NCBI GenBank assembly: GCA_032622095.1
Contig: CP136063.1
Coordinates: forward strand, 25,234,987 to 25,298,986
Length of the DNA: 64,000 nucleotides
Direction of reading: 5' to 3'
From: Siphonodentalium dalli
Taxonomy: Eukaryota > Mollusca > Scaphopoda > Gadilida > Siphonodentaliidae
Part shown: positions 1-10,329 of the stretch, one piece after another
Position numbering within the stretch: the first letter of the stretch is position 1
Layout: each line of letters starts with the position of its first letter
The notes under the pieces: model-generated
Databases searched by the model: none
What the model was told of the DNA's origin: nothing
What the model saw: only the letters and a program-made list of their open reading frames with translations
Made by a program: the position numbers and the translations under genes

Positions 1-219
1 GGTGGGGCAAGATATCCTGGCAAGTGCCTAGGAAACAGAATTCTGTCCGTTTTTTCTGGGGCCTAGGGAACATAATTCTGTCCAATTTGTTTCTGGGGGG
101 GGGGGGGGGGGGGTGTTGACTTTTTTTTGTGTGAATCTGGTGGGGCAAGATATCCTGGCTAGCACCTAGGAAACAGTGAAAATTGTTTTGAGAATGGGTA
201 GGTGGGGCAAGATATCCTC
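1..219. repeat. imperfect short repeat cluster with poly-G tract
   Basis: A motif reading GGTGGGGCAAGATATCCT recurs near 1, 139 and 199, and a CCTAGGAAACAG-type motif follows two of the copies. A run of about 17 G lies near 97-113. No coding signal is seen. Confidence 0.7.
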
Positions 220-647
220 GAGTTTGAGTAGGTTCGTAATAAACACAGAACCACACACTAGTGGGATGGCTTTGGTTTATATGGCACTTGATTACAGCAT
301 ATTAGCACTCAGTGCCTCTCAGACGTCATCGACTGGTGCCATATTCACCAAAGCGTTCGAGCATGTCACCACTGTGTGTGATTCTGTGTATGCATTCAAC
401 TGTTGTATACCATTGTATCCAAAGATGAAAAACTCAAATTTATTGCAGTGCTGATTTTAAATTTAAATCTACTAGTACGGTCCCTGATTTTGTTTTAAGA
501 TTGGCACAGTAGTGTCTATTTTTTTATATTGGAGTGATAGTTGTTGACAAGCTAGTTGCGAAATGATTGTATCGTGGAACATATTAATTGTTTAATTTGT
601 TTATGACTGATTCTTTTTCATATGAAAAGTTATATTAATTCCAATAT
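220..647. other. non-coding stretch, nothing recognised
   Basis: AT-rich sequence. One open frame of about 90 codons covers 176-454 but has no recognisable motif or splice context. It is most likely upstream or intronic sequence of the gene whose first visible exon starts near 648. Confidence 0.4.
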
Positions 648-891
648 ATGCATTATTCAACAGTTCACATCTATGAGATCTCCAAGTTCAGCTCCAAATC
701 CATTTTGAAGAGAAAGGATGAAGGTCATGAAGATACAGAAATGATAACTACAAAAAAGACAACGCCTAAGCGTCGCAGGGGTTTATCACTAGCTACCGTA
801 GATCGAATTGAAACGGGAAAGAAGCTGAAGAACAACGAGGTTGTTGTTAGGACAGAAGAGCAAAGTACGAAATTTGAGAAATTCAAGAAAG
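648..891 (+). CDS. putative exon 1 of a spliced gene, basic N-terminal segment
   Basis: An open frame of 81 codons, rich in Lys/Arg/Glu, with a nuclear-localisation-like cluster (TTPKRRRG). It may start at ATG 648, or begin at a weak acceptor (CAACAG) ending at 661. It ends at a GT donor after base 891, one base into a codon. That phase fits exactly the acceptor at 1210, which supplies the other two bases of a Gly codon, so the two pieces read as one protein. No domain is recognised. The join is inferred from phase and splice dinucleotides only. It could also be a decayed exon. Confidence 0.45.
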
Positions 892-1210
892 GTTGGTGAA
901 GGTTTATAACATGTAGCCAATATGAAATACATTTAATAGTCTTGTATGACCTATTAATTAAGTTATTATGGGCTATTGACAGGATGTCTCATGTCTATGA
1001 CTTGAAGCCTATATTCAACCAAGATGCAAAGCGTCGAGATTAAATATAAGCTTCAAGTCGTGGACACCAGACCATTTTGTCATCAATAGACCAGAATATT
1101 AAATGTATATGATATACCGACAGCTTGATGATGATCACTATTATTAAATTTGAATGTTAATAAACCATCAATTAATCACTATATAATGTATATAACTTCT
1201 TATTTCTTAG

Positions 1211-1400
1211 GGCATTTGAAGAAATGCGTTTATGGAAATCGAAACAACCTATGCCAGCAGAGCCTACTGGCAGCATTCAAGAAAGCAGACGATGCGTACA
1301 CAACATCTACACAAGCCAGTCGTGGCTCAGTTACTCCAGCAGCATCCTGTTCGAAAAATCCGGATTCTGAGGTTGAAGTTAGAGACAGTCCAGAAGAAAT
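1211..1400 (+). CDS. putative exon 2, Ser/Thr-rich segment
   Basis: Follows a good acceptor (TTTCTTAG) and runs open for 63 codons in the phase set by the exon ending at 891. It ends at a GTAATT donor two bases into a codon. The translation starts HLKKCVYGNRNNLCQQSLL and continues into a Ser/Thr/Ala-rich acidic tail ending DSPEE. A second frame is also open through the exon, so the frame choice rests on phase compatibility with both neighbours. The intron upstream is about 320 bases and the one downstream about 1970 bases. No family is recognised. Confidence 0.45.
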
Positions 1401-1610
1401 GTAATTTTCTTCCTTTAATTTTCGTTTGTTATATTTTTATTTTAAATGAGTCAAGTTATGCAATCATAGATGTCGATTTATCTCAAAGTGTTTTTTCTGT
1501 GGGATTTGAATCATGGCCTGTTACACTTTACAAGAAACAGTATTTACACACCTATACACAGGAATTGGAATTATAAAGTTTGATAAAATATCCCCTTTCA
1601 CGTATAAATA

Positions 1611-1987
1611 TTAAAGGTACTCAATCCAATCAGGCCCTCATAAATTACTATTTCTTTGGTTAAAAAATAATTGATTCGAGTCGAGGAACCTACCTATCAA
1701 CGCTCAGAGTGATCAGATATCATTTTTTTGAAGTTTTGTTATTTTTATTGTTTCTGGCCCAGAAACACGCCGTCAAAAGGATGGTCTCAGTCAAAATTGC
1801 GTTACTAATACATTTTATAGTTATCCATCTTCGTCTGTTTGAATAAGTGTTATTACAAACTTCAAAAATTAATATCTAAAAACTGCGCTTTGATGGATGG
1901 ATTCCTCGACTCGAATCAAATATTTTTTACCCCTGAAGCCAAAGAAATAGTAACTTAGGGGTGCTTAATCGGATTGAGTACCTTTAA
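1611..1987. mobile_element. short inverted-repeat transposon with TTAA target duplication
   Basis: Element body 1615-1983 (369 bp) lies between TTAA at 1611-1614 and TTAA at 1984-1987. The ends read AGGTACTCAATCC inward from both sides, and the inverted similarity extends about 100 bp, including a shared GATTCGAGTCGAGGAA block on each arm. No coding. A related element lies at 42988-43445, and single ends occur near 51695 and 58095. TTAA duplication is typical of piggyBac-type insertion; assignment to that superfamily is an inference. It sits inside the intron between the exons ending at 1400 and starting at 3369. Confidence 0.75.
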
Positions 1988-3368
1988 CAAGAACGAACCT
2001 GAATGCTAACCCAGCCTGACGATGAAATTTAAAAACATGGAACCGCTGATGAGCTATTTTAAGCGATACACAACTTTTATTTGGTATTTGAATTTACTAG
2101 TGTCATATGAAATACTGAAATATCTGCATAAAATCAAATCGGACATTTTAAAGTGTGGTCTGTATTCTAAACGTCGGATTATTTTGTTATCGCTAATACA
2201 ATAGGAACAAAATTAGTTGGCATCTCGCGTGTCGTGTGTTTCCGTAAATTTCGAGTATTTTATTTGGACGAGTGTTTTCGTAAGTCACCAGGTTTATTAC
2301 AATAGTTGAATCTTGGTATTGTTTTATTCATTTGTGTGATCACAATGACCGATTGAATGATGCATTGTTTACGCGCGAATTTTAATTTGCCTGCACGTGA
2401 CGTCACGTCTTTCCAATGATTTATTATCCCGGTTTATAAAAAAGTAAATGAAGACACTACGACAATTTTAACACGGGTTAATAGCGTTACAAACTTACAG
2501 TGTTATCTTAACCCGGGTTATAAAAAGTGACTGTAGACACAGCTATATTGAAGTAATCCTTGTCAAATTATTTGATTGTTAGGTGTGTGGATATAGAAAA
2601 TGATTTGTTTCTTTGATTTTGATTGTGCCTGGAAAAATGAGTTTTCAGACCCAAGTGTATACATACCTCATTAAAATGTAAGAATGATTAATTCACTACT
2701 TAATTAAGAATATACTATAACGTTCCCATCTGCTTTCAGCAGCCGCTTGTAATTCACAATTGAATCCGTCATCACATTATATGGGCACCCGCTACACATG
2801 CTGCATATTTTACTCCATAAATCACATATTTCATATGTCATAATAATGCATGATCAAGTTATTAATAGAGAAACATTATATTGTGTCAGTATTTTGGTAG
2901 GGCCCTGTGGAGCTATTATTTGATTCGAAATTGTCATGATTCTTCGATTCATGAGGTACAATGAAGAATTAGCAAATTAGCGTAGTCTGGTCTTATCCAA
3001 GCACTCAGTTGCAATCTGGAGAAGATATACTAAGCTCAAACATGGAAACAAATTCAATTCGAGCCACAAACAGATTTGCAGGGCCCTAGTATTGTGTTCA
3101 ACTGATAACATGTATAAATGTGAATTGGATAGATGTCATGTTTGAATCCACTGATAAGTCACATATCTAGTCATTATGTTACATTACGTTTGGTTCAAAG
3201 TTTATTATTTTTCCTCTTTTCAAATAATATTTTATATCGTCCACTATATATTTGTTATTCACTCCATGACCTGTTTCCAGATGCACATGTTTTTCATATC
3301 TGTTTGGAGTTTATAAGCAACTTTTGTTCAATTAAACATTAGAAATAACACTGGTTTCCTTTCACCAG
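1988..3368. other. intron or intergenic sequence
   Basis: No convincing coding frame. Two related short blocks near 2432-2460 and 2512-2540 share a CCCGG-T-TATAAAAA core followed by GTAGACAC or GAAGACAC. Otherwise it is AT-rich unique-looking sequence. Confidence 0.4.
2393..2445. promoter_or_regulatory. possible promoter-like cluster: E-box, CRE, CCAAT, TATA-like
   Basis: GCACGTGACGTCACGTC contains CACGTG overlapping the perfect cAMP-response palindrome TGACGTCA at 2398-2405. It is followed by CCAAT near 2413 and TTTATAAAAAAG near 2434, in promoter-like order and spacing. If it is a promoter, it would serve the exons from 3369 onward. Short motifs of this kind also occur by chance. Confidence 0.25.
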
Positions 3369-3679
3369 GGAATGGGTTGATACTGAGCCTGCTTACACCG
3401 ACACCGAGTCAGCTTATCACGACAGTGAACCAGCTTACATTGACACGGACATTGAGCCTAGTCAGTACATTCATTGAACCTGAAAATATACCTGAAAATG
3501 AAAGTAGTTCTACAAATCCCTATCCTCCTGCCTACTCAATCTACTCTGGGAACTTTGAGGATGTCAATGAATCTGATTGCGGAAATGATATTGTCAGCGA
3601 CGAGGATCCCGTAATAGAATTGGTGGATATGGCCGACGATGAAGATCCAATTGAGGATCAGTACAGGACTATAGAGTAG
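3369..3679 (+). CDS. putative exon 3, acidic, with 7-residue repeats and an apparent frameshift
   Basis: After an acceptor at 3366-3368 (CACCAG), the phase inherited from the exon ending at 1400 reads EWVDTEPAYTDTESAYHDSEPAYI. This is three copies of D-[T/S]-E-[P/S]-A-Y-x. The phase then hits a stop near 3475. A frame displaced by one base continues with strongly coding-like acidic sequence (NESDCGNDIVSDEDPVIEL) to a stop at 3677-3679. This looks like one exon broken by a one-base indel between about 3450 and 3475, or an alternative splice boundary. A weak donor after 3660 would leave two bases of a codon and match the acceptor at 5387; a better-looking GTATTA donor follows 3679. Confidence 0.45.
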
Positions 3680-4569
3680 GTATTATTAAGGGTTACGCAA
3701 GTTCAATTAGTAGTGACCAGTTATCTCAGGAATAATAACATGGGGACACCAGAGTAAACTGAGACTGGGATTTCCAGATAGAAAATACAATTGAAATGGT
3801 TAGACATACTATGTATCGATTGGGCAGATGACCAAAAAAAACCAACTTTGGAACACCAGAGGAACCATTGCGGATTATTACATTGAATGGCATTGTATAA
3901 TTTATATATCTATTTATATTTATATATGTATGGTCATGTATGTGTGTAAATAAATATGTTTAACTATGGCAGCGGTGGACCCAATCAGTTCACATACTAT
4001 TCTGCTATGCACACAGGAATATAAGCTGATCGTTCTACTTTGATTCCATGTGTTGTTATGACTGGAGACTGCCTCTACTATTTAAGCAAACTTAAACATG
4101 TTTAGTCGTCATTATACCCCCACTTTTGGAGAAATTGGGGGATACACACCAACAGGCTAACATGCGTCCGTCTGTCTGCATGTCCGTCTGTCATACTTTT
4201 GTTTTGGTTGATAAATTTACTTTGGGATATCGGATAGGAACCAAATTTGGTATGTGAGTTTCTCAGCTTATATTACACATCAGTTTCGAATATGGGTTCG
4301 GTCCGATGGTTTTAACAGAGTTATGCTTACTGTGTGACTTGGAATTTTGTCGTTTTCGGATGACAACTTTAGTTTGGGTTATCGGATCGAAACCAAATTT
4401 GGTATAAGAGTGTCTCAGCTTATCAGAGTTGTAATTCCATTTGACTCAGAATTTTTATAATAAAGCGCCATTGAGTCTGATCAAGCCATACTTTATTCTA
4501 TTCTTGACATTACTAAATACTTCAGCACGCTCCACAATTCTCATTGACATTAATGTGCGATACCAGTAA
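3680..4569. repeat. non-coding sequence including a dispersed-repeat-like block (about 4110-4440)
   Basis: The block begins ATTATACCCCCACTTTTGG, folds back on GGGGGATA, and continues with CCGTCTGTC runs. It contains two related segments, AACCAAATTTGGTAT, near 4230 and 4392. This composition is familiar from dispersed non-coding repeats in mollusc and arthropod genomes. No coding is seen. Confidence 0.4.
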
Positions 4570-5215
4570 GTCGATATAGTAAAGACGGGTATCTTCTAAT
4601 CTTGACTTTTCACTTTGTGGCATAGTTACTGGTCGTGTCATATATCAAAATGACCGTATGCACGTCAGGAATATGGTATTATAACGCGTTAGCTTATACG
4701 GCGCGTCATTTCCACAAAACATGGGGAACATAAAACGCTACCAATGTTCGCATTCGTACAAGAACTCAACTAGTGAGCACATGTTTGAAACAAACCATGT
4801 CCTGTCTACTCTCTCAGGCATCTTGCTACACTGCTTCATAGTTTTGACGTCCATCCCAAACGACAGAAAAAACAAATGCTAATTTATGAAATGAGTGTTC
4901 GGAATACTCTCTCATCCTTGCGCCACCAAGGATGGAAATTATCAAGTATTGTAGCAAGATGTTATTGCAACTATAATCCACATTCAGTGTGGTGCTATAC
5001 TCAAGATAGTTGTGTACGTCGTACGAATGCCCATAATTGTACATGCATATCATGCATCGCATTTTGATGCAAATGAGGGGTCTAATAAGACAACACTCAT
5101 TATTGTCAGTCCTGACTCCCATACGGTCATTTTGATATATGACACAACCACTAAATACGCCAGAAAGTAACATTAAATGGTTCTAAAATACCCGTCTTGA
5201 CTATGTTGAGGGAAT
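4570..5215. mobile_element. non-autonomous inverted-repeat element
   Basis: The ends are imperfect inverted copies: ATAGTAAAGACGGGTAT near 4578 against ATACCCGTCTTGACTAT near 5190. Further inward, CATATATCAAAATGACCGTATG near 4640 is mirrored near 5115-5145. Small open frames on both strands inside (for example 4826-5173 minus) are by-products of the inverted structure. The superfamily is unknown, and the target duplication is not clear. Confidence 0.5.
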
Positions 5216-5387
5216 GGTATATCGCCTTAATAATATAATTTATTATAAATATTTTCGAAATCTATGGCCATTTTGTTCTCTTTGCATTACTTTTAAACCT
5301 GTGTGCATTTGCTGGCTTTCACTGAACTAGATCAATCAATTTGAGTTACAGTGTCACTGACACTTTTGTTCAATTTTTTTTTTATAG

Positions 5388-7840
5388 ATATTTCGAGGAA
5401 TTGGACCCCCTAGTTATCAATCTGCAAAGAGAGTTATCAAGTGGGAGTCTATCACAGGATCACATCTTTTATAAAGTTGTGAAGAACGGTGTGGAATATG
5501 CAAATTTGTGTGGTAATCAATCTGCTACTGGACATTTCAAGTGGGATACGTCAGTTGTTTCCTTTTGTAATACGCTAGACTTTCATGGTGAGGCAAAAGT
5601 AATGAATTTACTCCGCGGTCAAGGACAACTCCGACAAGGTCAATCAACATCGAAATCATTTGATTGGAAAAACTACAACATTCCTCTACCATCAAGCACA
5701 TTGAAAAAGAGACATGCTATGGGATATACAACAGAAAGTGGAATTATAAAACCCTTTCTGCATTCGTGCATCAGCTATTCAAATCAAAACAGTTCTGTCC
5801 AGCCATTCATTGATAACAATAGTGAAACAATATATCCTTTCTCAATGGCAATGGATGGAATGGCCATTACACCTGGACTTGTTTTCGATGCAAGACAAGG
5901 TAAACTGTTTGGTACAACAGAAGAGATAACATTGGATTATGTGATGAGGAATGAAGAACCTGACTACAGAGCCATGAAGGATTCTTTCATTACAGAGGTA
6001 GAAAGTATAATCTTAACCAGTCTGGACGGAAAGGTATCGCTCCCGGTTGGCATGAACTACAATTCCCGACAAGGAACCGGAGATGACATGGCCAAAAAAG
6101 TATTGGAACAGAAATCTATTATTGAGACATGCCTCAACTGTCTGGATGATACTACAGTATCCAATAACATTTTGGCTCAAAGTCCTTGTTTAAATCAGCA
6201 ACCGATGGAAGATACACTAGGATCACTCAAAGCATGTCAACAGTGTTTTGACAAAAATGAGAAGTGCATCAGAATAATGGTTGTAGCATTTTCTGCTGAC
6301 TGTGAGGAAAAAAACAAGAAATTGATGGAACTAATTCTTCAGCAATGTTGTCTAATACTGGCAATTCCAGAAGCAGTTCATACAGCCAAACGACTAAAAG
6401 GATCTTTTGGGAACTGGTGGCTTGTCTGAGAACTCAATGATCAATATGGCATTTCTGAGAACGGCAAGGCTCCAGGATGAAAATTTGCGGAAATTAATTT
6501 CATTAGATTCTGTGCGACAGAAGGATCGTATGGATGTTCAATCATGCCTTGAAATTAGCCAACCAAAGGTTAGGAATATTCTAAAGAAATACAAAACCAT
6601 CAGCCAAATCATTGTTCCGGAGATATATAGACTCTGGGAAAGCAATTGTCCGGGTGTCATCAAACAACCGTGTGCTCTGTCCCAAATGGAACCAGGAAAA
6701 TACTTTCTACTTGATTCGATTGGAAAAGTGTTTTTCATGAGACTTCATTATCCAGCTGACCTTACTTTGGTTGATTCAAGTTTACATCATCCAGTTGGAT
6801 TGTCATATATTAAGATGGGCTTACTATTCATTACAGAACCAAAGGAGAAACAGCTTACTGCATTCGATATCAGTGGAGGAAATATGTTACACATAGAAAG
6901 TATGACTGTCAAGGAATTGAAAGATGAATTGAACAGACACAACAGTTTGTCCAGTATTCTGAAATCAGCTAAAAAATCGATATTGCAGAAAAGTTTCAAA
7001 GATGTTCCTCAAAGAAAACAAATTGATGTTCCGAAACCAATACTATGTGGTAAATCACAATACCGAAAGTATCGAGTTGACTTCTCAAATATTGTGACAT
7101 TTCCTGGACTAATGTGCAGTGATCCCAGCTCCAAATCCAATTTGGTTGTTTCTGATGCTACTTCAAGTGAGATTTATGTGCTGTCAGTTGTGTGCAATGG
7201 AGTTTCTATCTCAGGCCAGTTAAACTTCGCAACAAATGTTGACCAGTTTCTAACTTCCATTTGCTGCAATGGTGAGTTTATCTGGTGTGCTGCTGCTGGG
7301 AGCACTGGTGGTCTCATCAGAATTGACAACCAGTCTGGGGAAATGGATATTCTTCTGAACAACACTGATGAAAACATAGTTCTATCATTAGCATGTCATG
7401 GACAGACCCTTGCGTCCAAAAAAGTGAAACAATCAACAGTCCGGAGTATCTACTCAAAGGATAAGCCAGGGACTTTACCTCTCAACATCTACACAAACTA
7501 TCAAGAACCACAAATTGAGCCATTAAACATCAAAGACTTGCATGCTGTTGTTGTGGACACTGACGTTCATGAGGAAATAGTAGCTACTAACCATGACAGA
7601 ATGAACGATTGCCGATATGTTGGTTGTTTGTTTGCCGTCAAAACATTCGCCCAACCTTTCTCCATCGTGAAAGTTATTCGTGTAAATCACTCAGATGAAG
7701 CTGTGTATGATTGCATGCTGCTCACCAATACCCCAGCTGACTGTTTGAAGTTTGTGCACGATGATGGTGGCAATGTAACTGTGAATGAGACGTCACTACT
7801 TGAATTGGGTGAGCTGCCAATGGAAGGAGATAAAGCCTTT
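5388..7840 (+). CDS. long exon of an unnamed multi-copy-type protein; transposase-core-like part plus propeller-like part; one frameshift
   Basis: The exon follows an oligo-T acceptor (TTTATAG, 5381-5387) and ends at a consensus GTAAGT donor (7841) in phase 0. It reads open to 6429 in one frame, then continues from about 6407 in the next frame, with coding-like sequence meeting across 6407-6429, so a one-base indel is likely. The first part holds AMDGMAITPGLVFDARQGKL near 5850, SADCEEKNKK near 6298 and a His-x2-Lys-type segment near 6379 (PEAVHTAKR). This order recalls the first Asp, second Asp and H-x2-K stretch of P-element/THAP9-like RNase H-fold transposases. The second part has repeated strand-like segments such as LLFITEPKEKQLTAFD and NLVVSDATSSEIYVL, resembling NHL-type propeller blades. 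The function assignment is tentative; the length and codon use look like a real protein. I recall similar uncharacterised proteins in other invertebrates and fish. Confidence 0.6.
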
Positions 7841-8533
7841 GTAAGTATAATATTAGTTTGTCAGTAAATTGTCCAGGTTCCCTGGGATGTCCATGACTGA
7901 CAATATACATTATATGTGGATGTCATATATATCCGATTGAGCCTGTCAGGCGCGAGCACATGTACTCCAATAATGCTATGGGAAATCTTGTCACCTACAC
8001 TACCTGGACACCAACTTGGTCTTATGCTGGTGTTGTGCATGCCTACAAATATTTATATGTCATGATATCTTATTTACAACACGTTTAATTATGATAACAT
8101 CTCACATTGGAAATATTCGTCAATAACCCACAATTATAGTCTTATAATACAAACCGCTGTAAAACAACACAAAGTTCCTTAACGTAAACCTTTAACCTAA
8201 CGTCAATTCAGACCAATTGTCATGTGATTTTATAAAGTATATATATAGATGATTACAATTGTGATTTTAGCCAATGAAATTTATTTGGTCTTCATACATT
8301 ATAGATCATTATCAATGAAGACATATATTGAAACAGGGCATACATATATTATTAAAAACCATAAATTTCTCATTTTGTTTCTGTAACATGTCTTGTCTTA
8401 TTGTATCGTAATCCGATTATTGTTGAACAGAGATGGTCGAATGTTTAGGTAAAATGACTCACGTTTCCTTATTTGCTCTTTCTATATTTGTCTATGAATG
8501 TCATTTGATCAAACATATTAAACTCTTTAACAG

Positions 8534-8627
8534 GATGGTAATAGTTTGGAAATAAACCAGGAGGCGTACGACAGGATATTGGACGAGTGTTGCGACTTTG
8601 GAGACAGGGAAGATGAACAACCTGAAG
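8534..8627 (+). CDS. short internal exon of the same gene
   Basis: An acceptor TTAACAG ends at 8533, and the exon starts in phase 0, matching the donor at 7841. It encodes DGNSLEINQEAYDRILDECC followed by an acidic stretch ending DEQPE, and ends at a GTACAT donor with one base of a codon left over. The following exon at 8942 supplies the two missing bases. The intron upstream is 693 bases and the one downstream 314 bases. Confidence 0.6.
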
Positions 8628-8941
8628 GTACATACTATAGTATTCTCATTATGGTATTGTTAATTTATAATGTGACATTCATTGGACTTAATAGATCTAA
8701 TAATGGTAATCATCACACAGTAGAACACAGTAACACATTATAGCTCAATTGATCCTAAAAGTGCCAGACAACCAGACACACACTATACAATACATGATGA
8801 TATACACTACACATACAATTAGTGAATCATTTTCAGTTTGACCTGTAAACCCAATACAAAAAAATAATGTGACAAGCTTAAAAATCAAGTTAATATAAGT
8901 GAATCATAAGTGATATTTATTGTTTCAAAATTGCATTTCAG

Positions 8942-9078
8942 ATGACTCAGAAGAAAACATGCCGGTTGCGGTTGTCAACAACATGATGATAGGAATGGCA
9001 GCATCAGCAGCCACAACTTCTCGTACACGGAGTGGTAGAGCTGTCAAATTTAATAAGACATACCAGGACTTTATTTAA
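8942..9078 (+). CDS. terminal exon of the same gene
   Basis: The acceptor (TGCATTTCAG) ends at 8941. The frame set by the preceding exon runs 45 codons to TAA at 9076-9078. The C-terminus contains TTSRTRSGRAVKFNKTYQDF, a short basic R-S-G-R tail. Phase agreement over three exons (7840/8534, 8627/8942) strongly supports the splice model. The exon at 9657-10187 could belong to an alternative 3' end. Confidence 0.6.
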
Positions 9079-9590
9079 CCCTTTATCAACTAAATTAACT
9101 CTCACATCCAGTAATAAAAGTATACAATGGAATAGCTTATCATTGATTTTGAGGGTGTTCATGTAAAATAAGCAGACGAAAAACATTAAAAGTGAAGATT
9201 GAGTCAAATGTATGGAGGGAAATGTTCAGATAATAAGTTCAACAAACGACCCTTTGGTCGTTTGTTGAACTTATTATATGAACATTCCCTATGGGATAAC
9301 TACTCATAGTATAGAAAGGGTTAAGGAGGAAGTTTTTATATTGTCAATCTATAGAAACATAAAAATAATCGCACACCGTTAAGGATAACCTTCCATTAAT
9401 AGATTAACCTGTCATTGTATCTCGTCAAATTAAAGTATCACAAATACTGAACTCCAATATCATGTCAGGTATAATGGATCATAATGTGTCTGTAACTTAT
9501 GCTTGTCTATGTAACTTCTGCTTGTATCTGTCTGATATTAAAACAGTCAATTTGTATGTCATTCGTCACATATTATTTCTTAACATGTAT
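9079..9590. other. 3' flank or UTR, mostly featureless
   Basis: AT-rich sequence downstream of the TAA at 9078. It contains the hairpin at 9217-9290 and no convincing coding frame. Confidence 0.4.
9217..9290. repeat. near-perfect hairpin
   Basis: The arms ATAATAAGTTCAACAAACGA(CC) and their reverse complement (9230-9252 and 9256-9277) are perfect around a 3-4 base loop. Pairing continues outward to about 9217/9290 with a few mismatches. It lies about 140 bases after the stop codon at 9078, so it could be in a 3' UTR or be a tiny fold-back element. Confidence 0.8.
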
Positions 9591-9668
9591 TCAGGATTCA
9601 CCCCCCAAAATTAACTGGTATTCAGGATTCACCCCCCAAAATTAACTGGTATTCAGGATTCAGGGGGG
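9591..9668. repeat. 31-bp tandem repeat, two and a half copies
   Basis: The unit TTCAGGATTCACCCCCCAAA... is repeated twice, followed by a third partial copy that runs into a G-rich tract. Each copy carries a possible splice acceptor (TTCAG). Confidence 0.8.
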
Positions 9669-10187
9669 AGGGGGGTGATACCCTCGTATATGTGTCAGTT
9701 CCGTGACACTTATGTTCGGGCGTGGAAGAGTCTAAAGAAACGTGTCTTATCAGGATGTGAATCTGCATCATTTCGTGCTTCACTGGTAACCGACAGTGAT
9801 AAAGTGAGCGATGGTCAGGAAACCGTATTACCCAAGAGTGATATTGAGCAACAACAACTTCCCGATACTGACATGGATGTTAATACTACCTCCCAGAATC
9901 ATGACATTGACAATACAACTACTACTACTACTAGTGCTGCCGTTTTCAACTATGGTGTCGGTTCCTATGTTGTTATTAAGTCAGGAAGTCATGAGCTGCC
10001 ATCTTGTATAACTAACAAAGAACCCCTGAGCTGCATGTTTTTGGAGCCTGTTCCAGGACGCGATAGCATGTACGGACCATGCCACGATACACTAAATGTT
10101 CAAGCGGAACACATCACACGTGTTTTAAGTGATCCAACCATTGAGTCCACTGGCAGGAGTATCCTGTACAAATTCAAGTTCGATTAA
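9657..10187 (+). CDS. C-terminal exon of an unnamed protein, Tudor/BAH-like tail
   Basis: An open frame of 177 codons ends at TAA 10185-10187, with AATAAA at 10266. Acceptors are possible at 9656 (ATTCAG) or 9698 (GTGTCAG), both phase 0. The first ATG is at 9690. The middle is Ser/Thr/Asn-rich, with a run of Thr from an ACT repeat. The last about 80 residues (GVGSYVVIKSGSHELPSCIT ... GRSILYKFKF) look like a small beta-rich 'yVvvk-sg..yp..I' chromatin-reader-like or transposon-associated C-terminal module. Phase 0 does not match the phase-1 donor at 8627, so linkage to the upstream gene is unproven. No named family. Confidence 0.5.
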   Translation, partial: DSGGRGVIPSYMCQFRDTYVRAWKSLKKRVLSGCESASFRASLVTDSDKVSDGQETVLPKSDIEQQQLPDTDMDVNTTSQNHDIDNTTTTTTSAAVFNYGVGSYVVIKSGSHELPSCITNKEPLSCMFLEPVPGRDSMYGPCHDTLNVQAEHITRVLSDPTIESTGRSILYKFKFD

Positions 10188-10265
10188 TTTGACGCTGTTT
10201 GTAGTTTGTACACAAATTTCCAATGGACAATGACAGTGTTAAAAATGTTTGTTTTTGAAATGTTT

Positions 10266-10271
10266 AATAAA
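10266..10271 (+). promoter_or_regulatory. polyadenylation signal AATAAA
   Basis: A canonical hexamer 79 bases after the stop codon at 10187 and 58 bases before the LTR element begins, so the BEL insertion sits immediately downstream of the transcript end. Confidence 0.5.
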
Positions 10272-10329
10272 TATTTTTAAATATTACAATCATTCATTTT
10301 ATTAGTTCCAAATGAATCTAATACTGCAT

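Noticed and set aside
97-113. Long G run (also C run near 23770 and G run near 52650)
   Set aside because: Homopolymers of this sort are common in such genomes and prone to sequencing error; no telomeric or G-quadruplex repeat pattern surrounds them.
4826-5173. 115-codon minus-strand frame with an opposing plus frame
   Set aside because: Lies within an inverted-repeat element, and neither frame has recognisable content.
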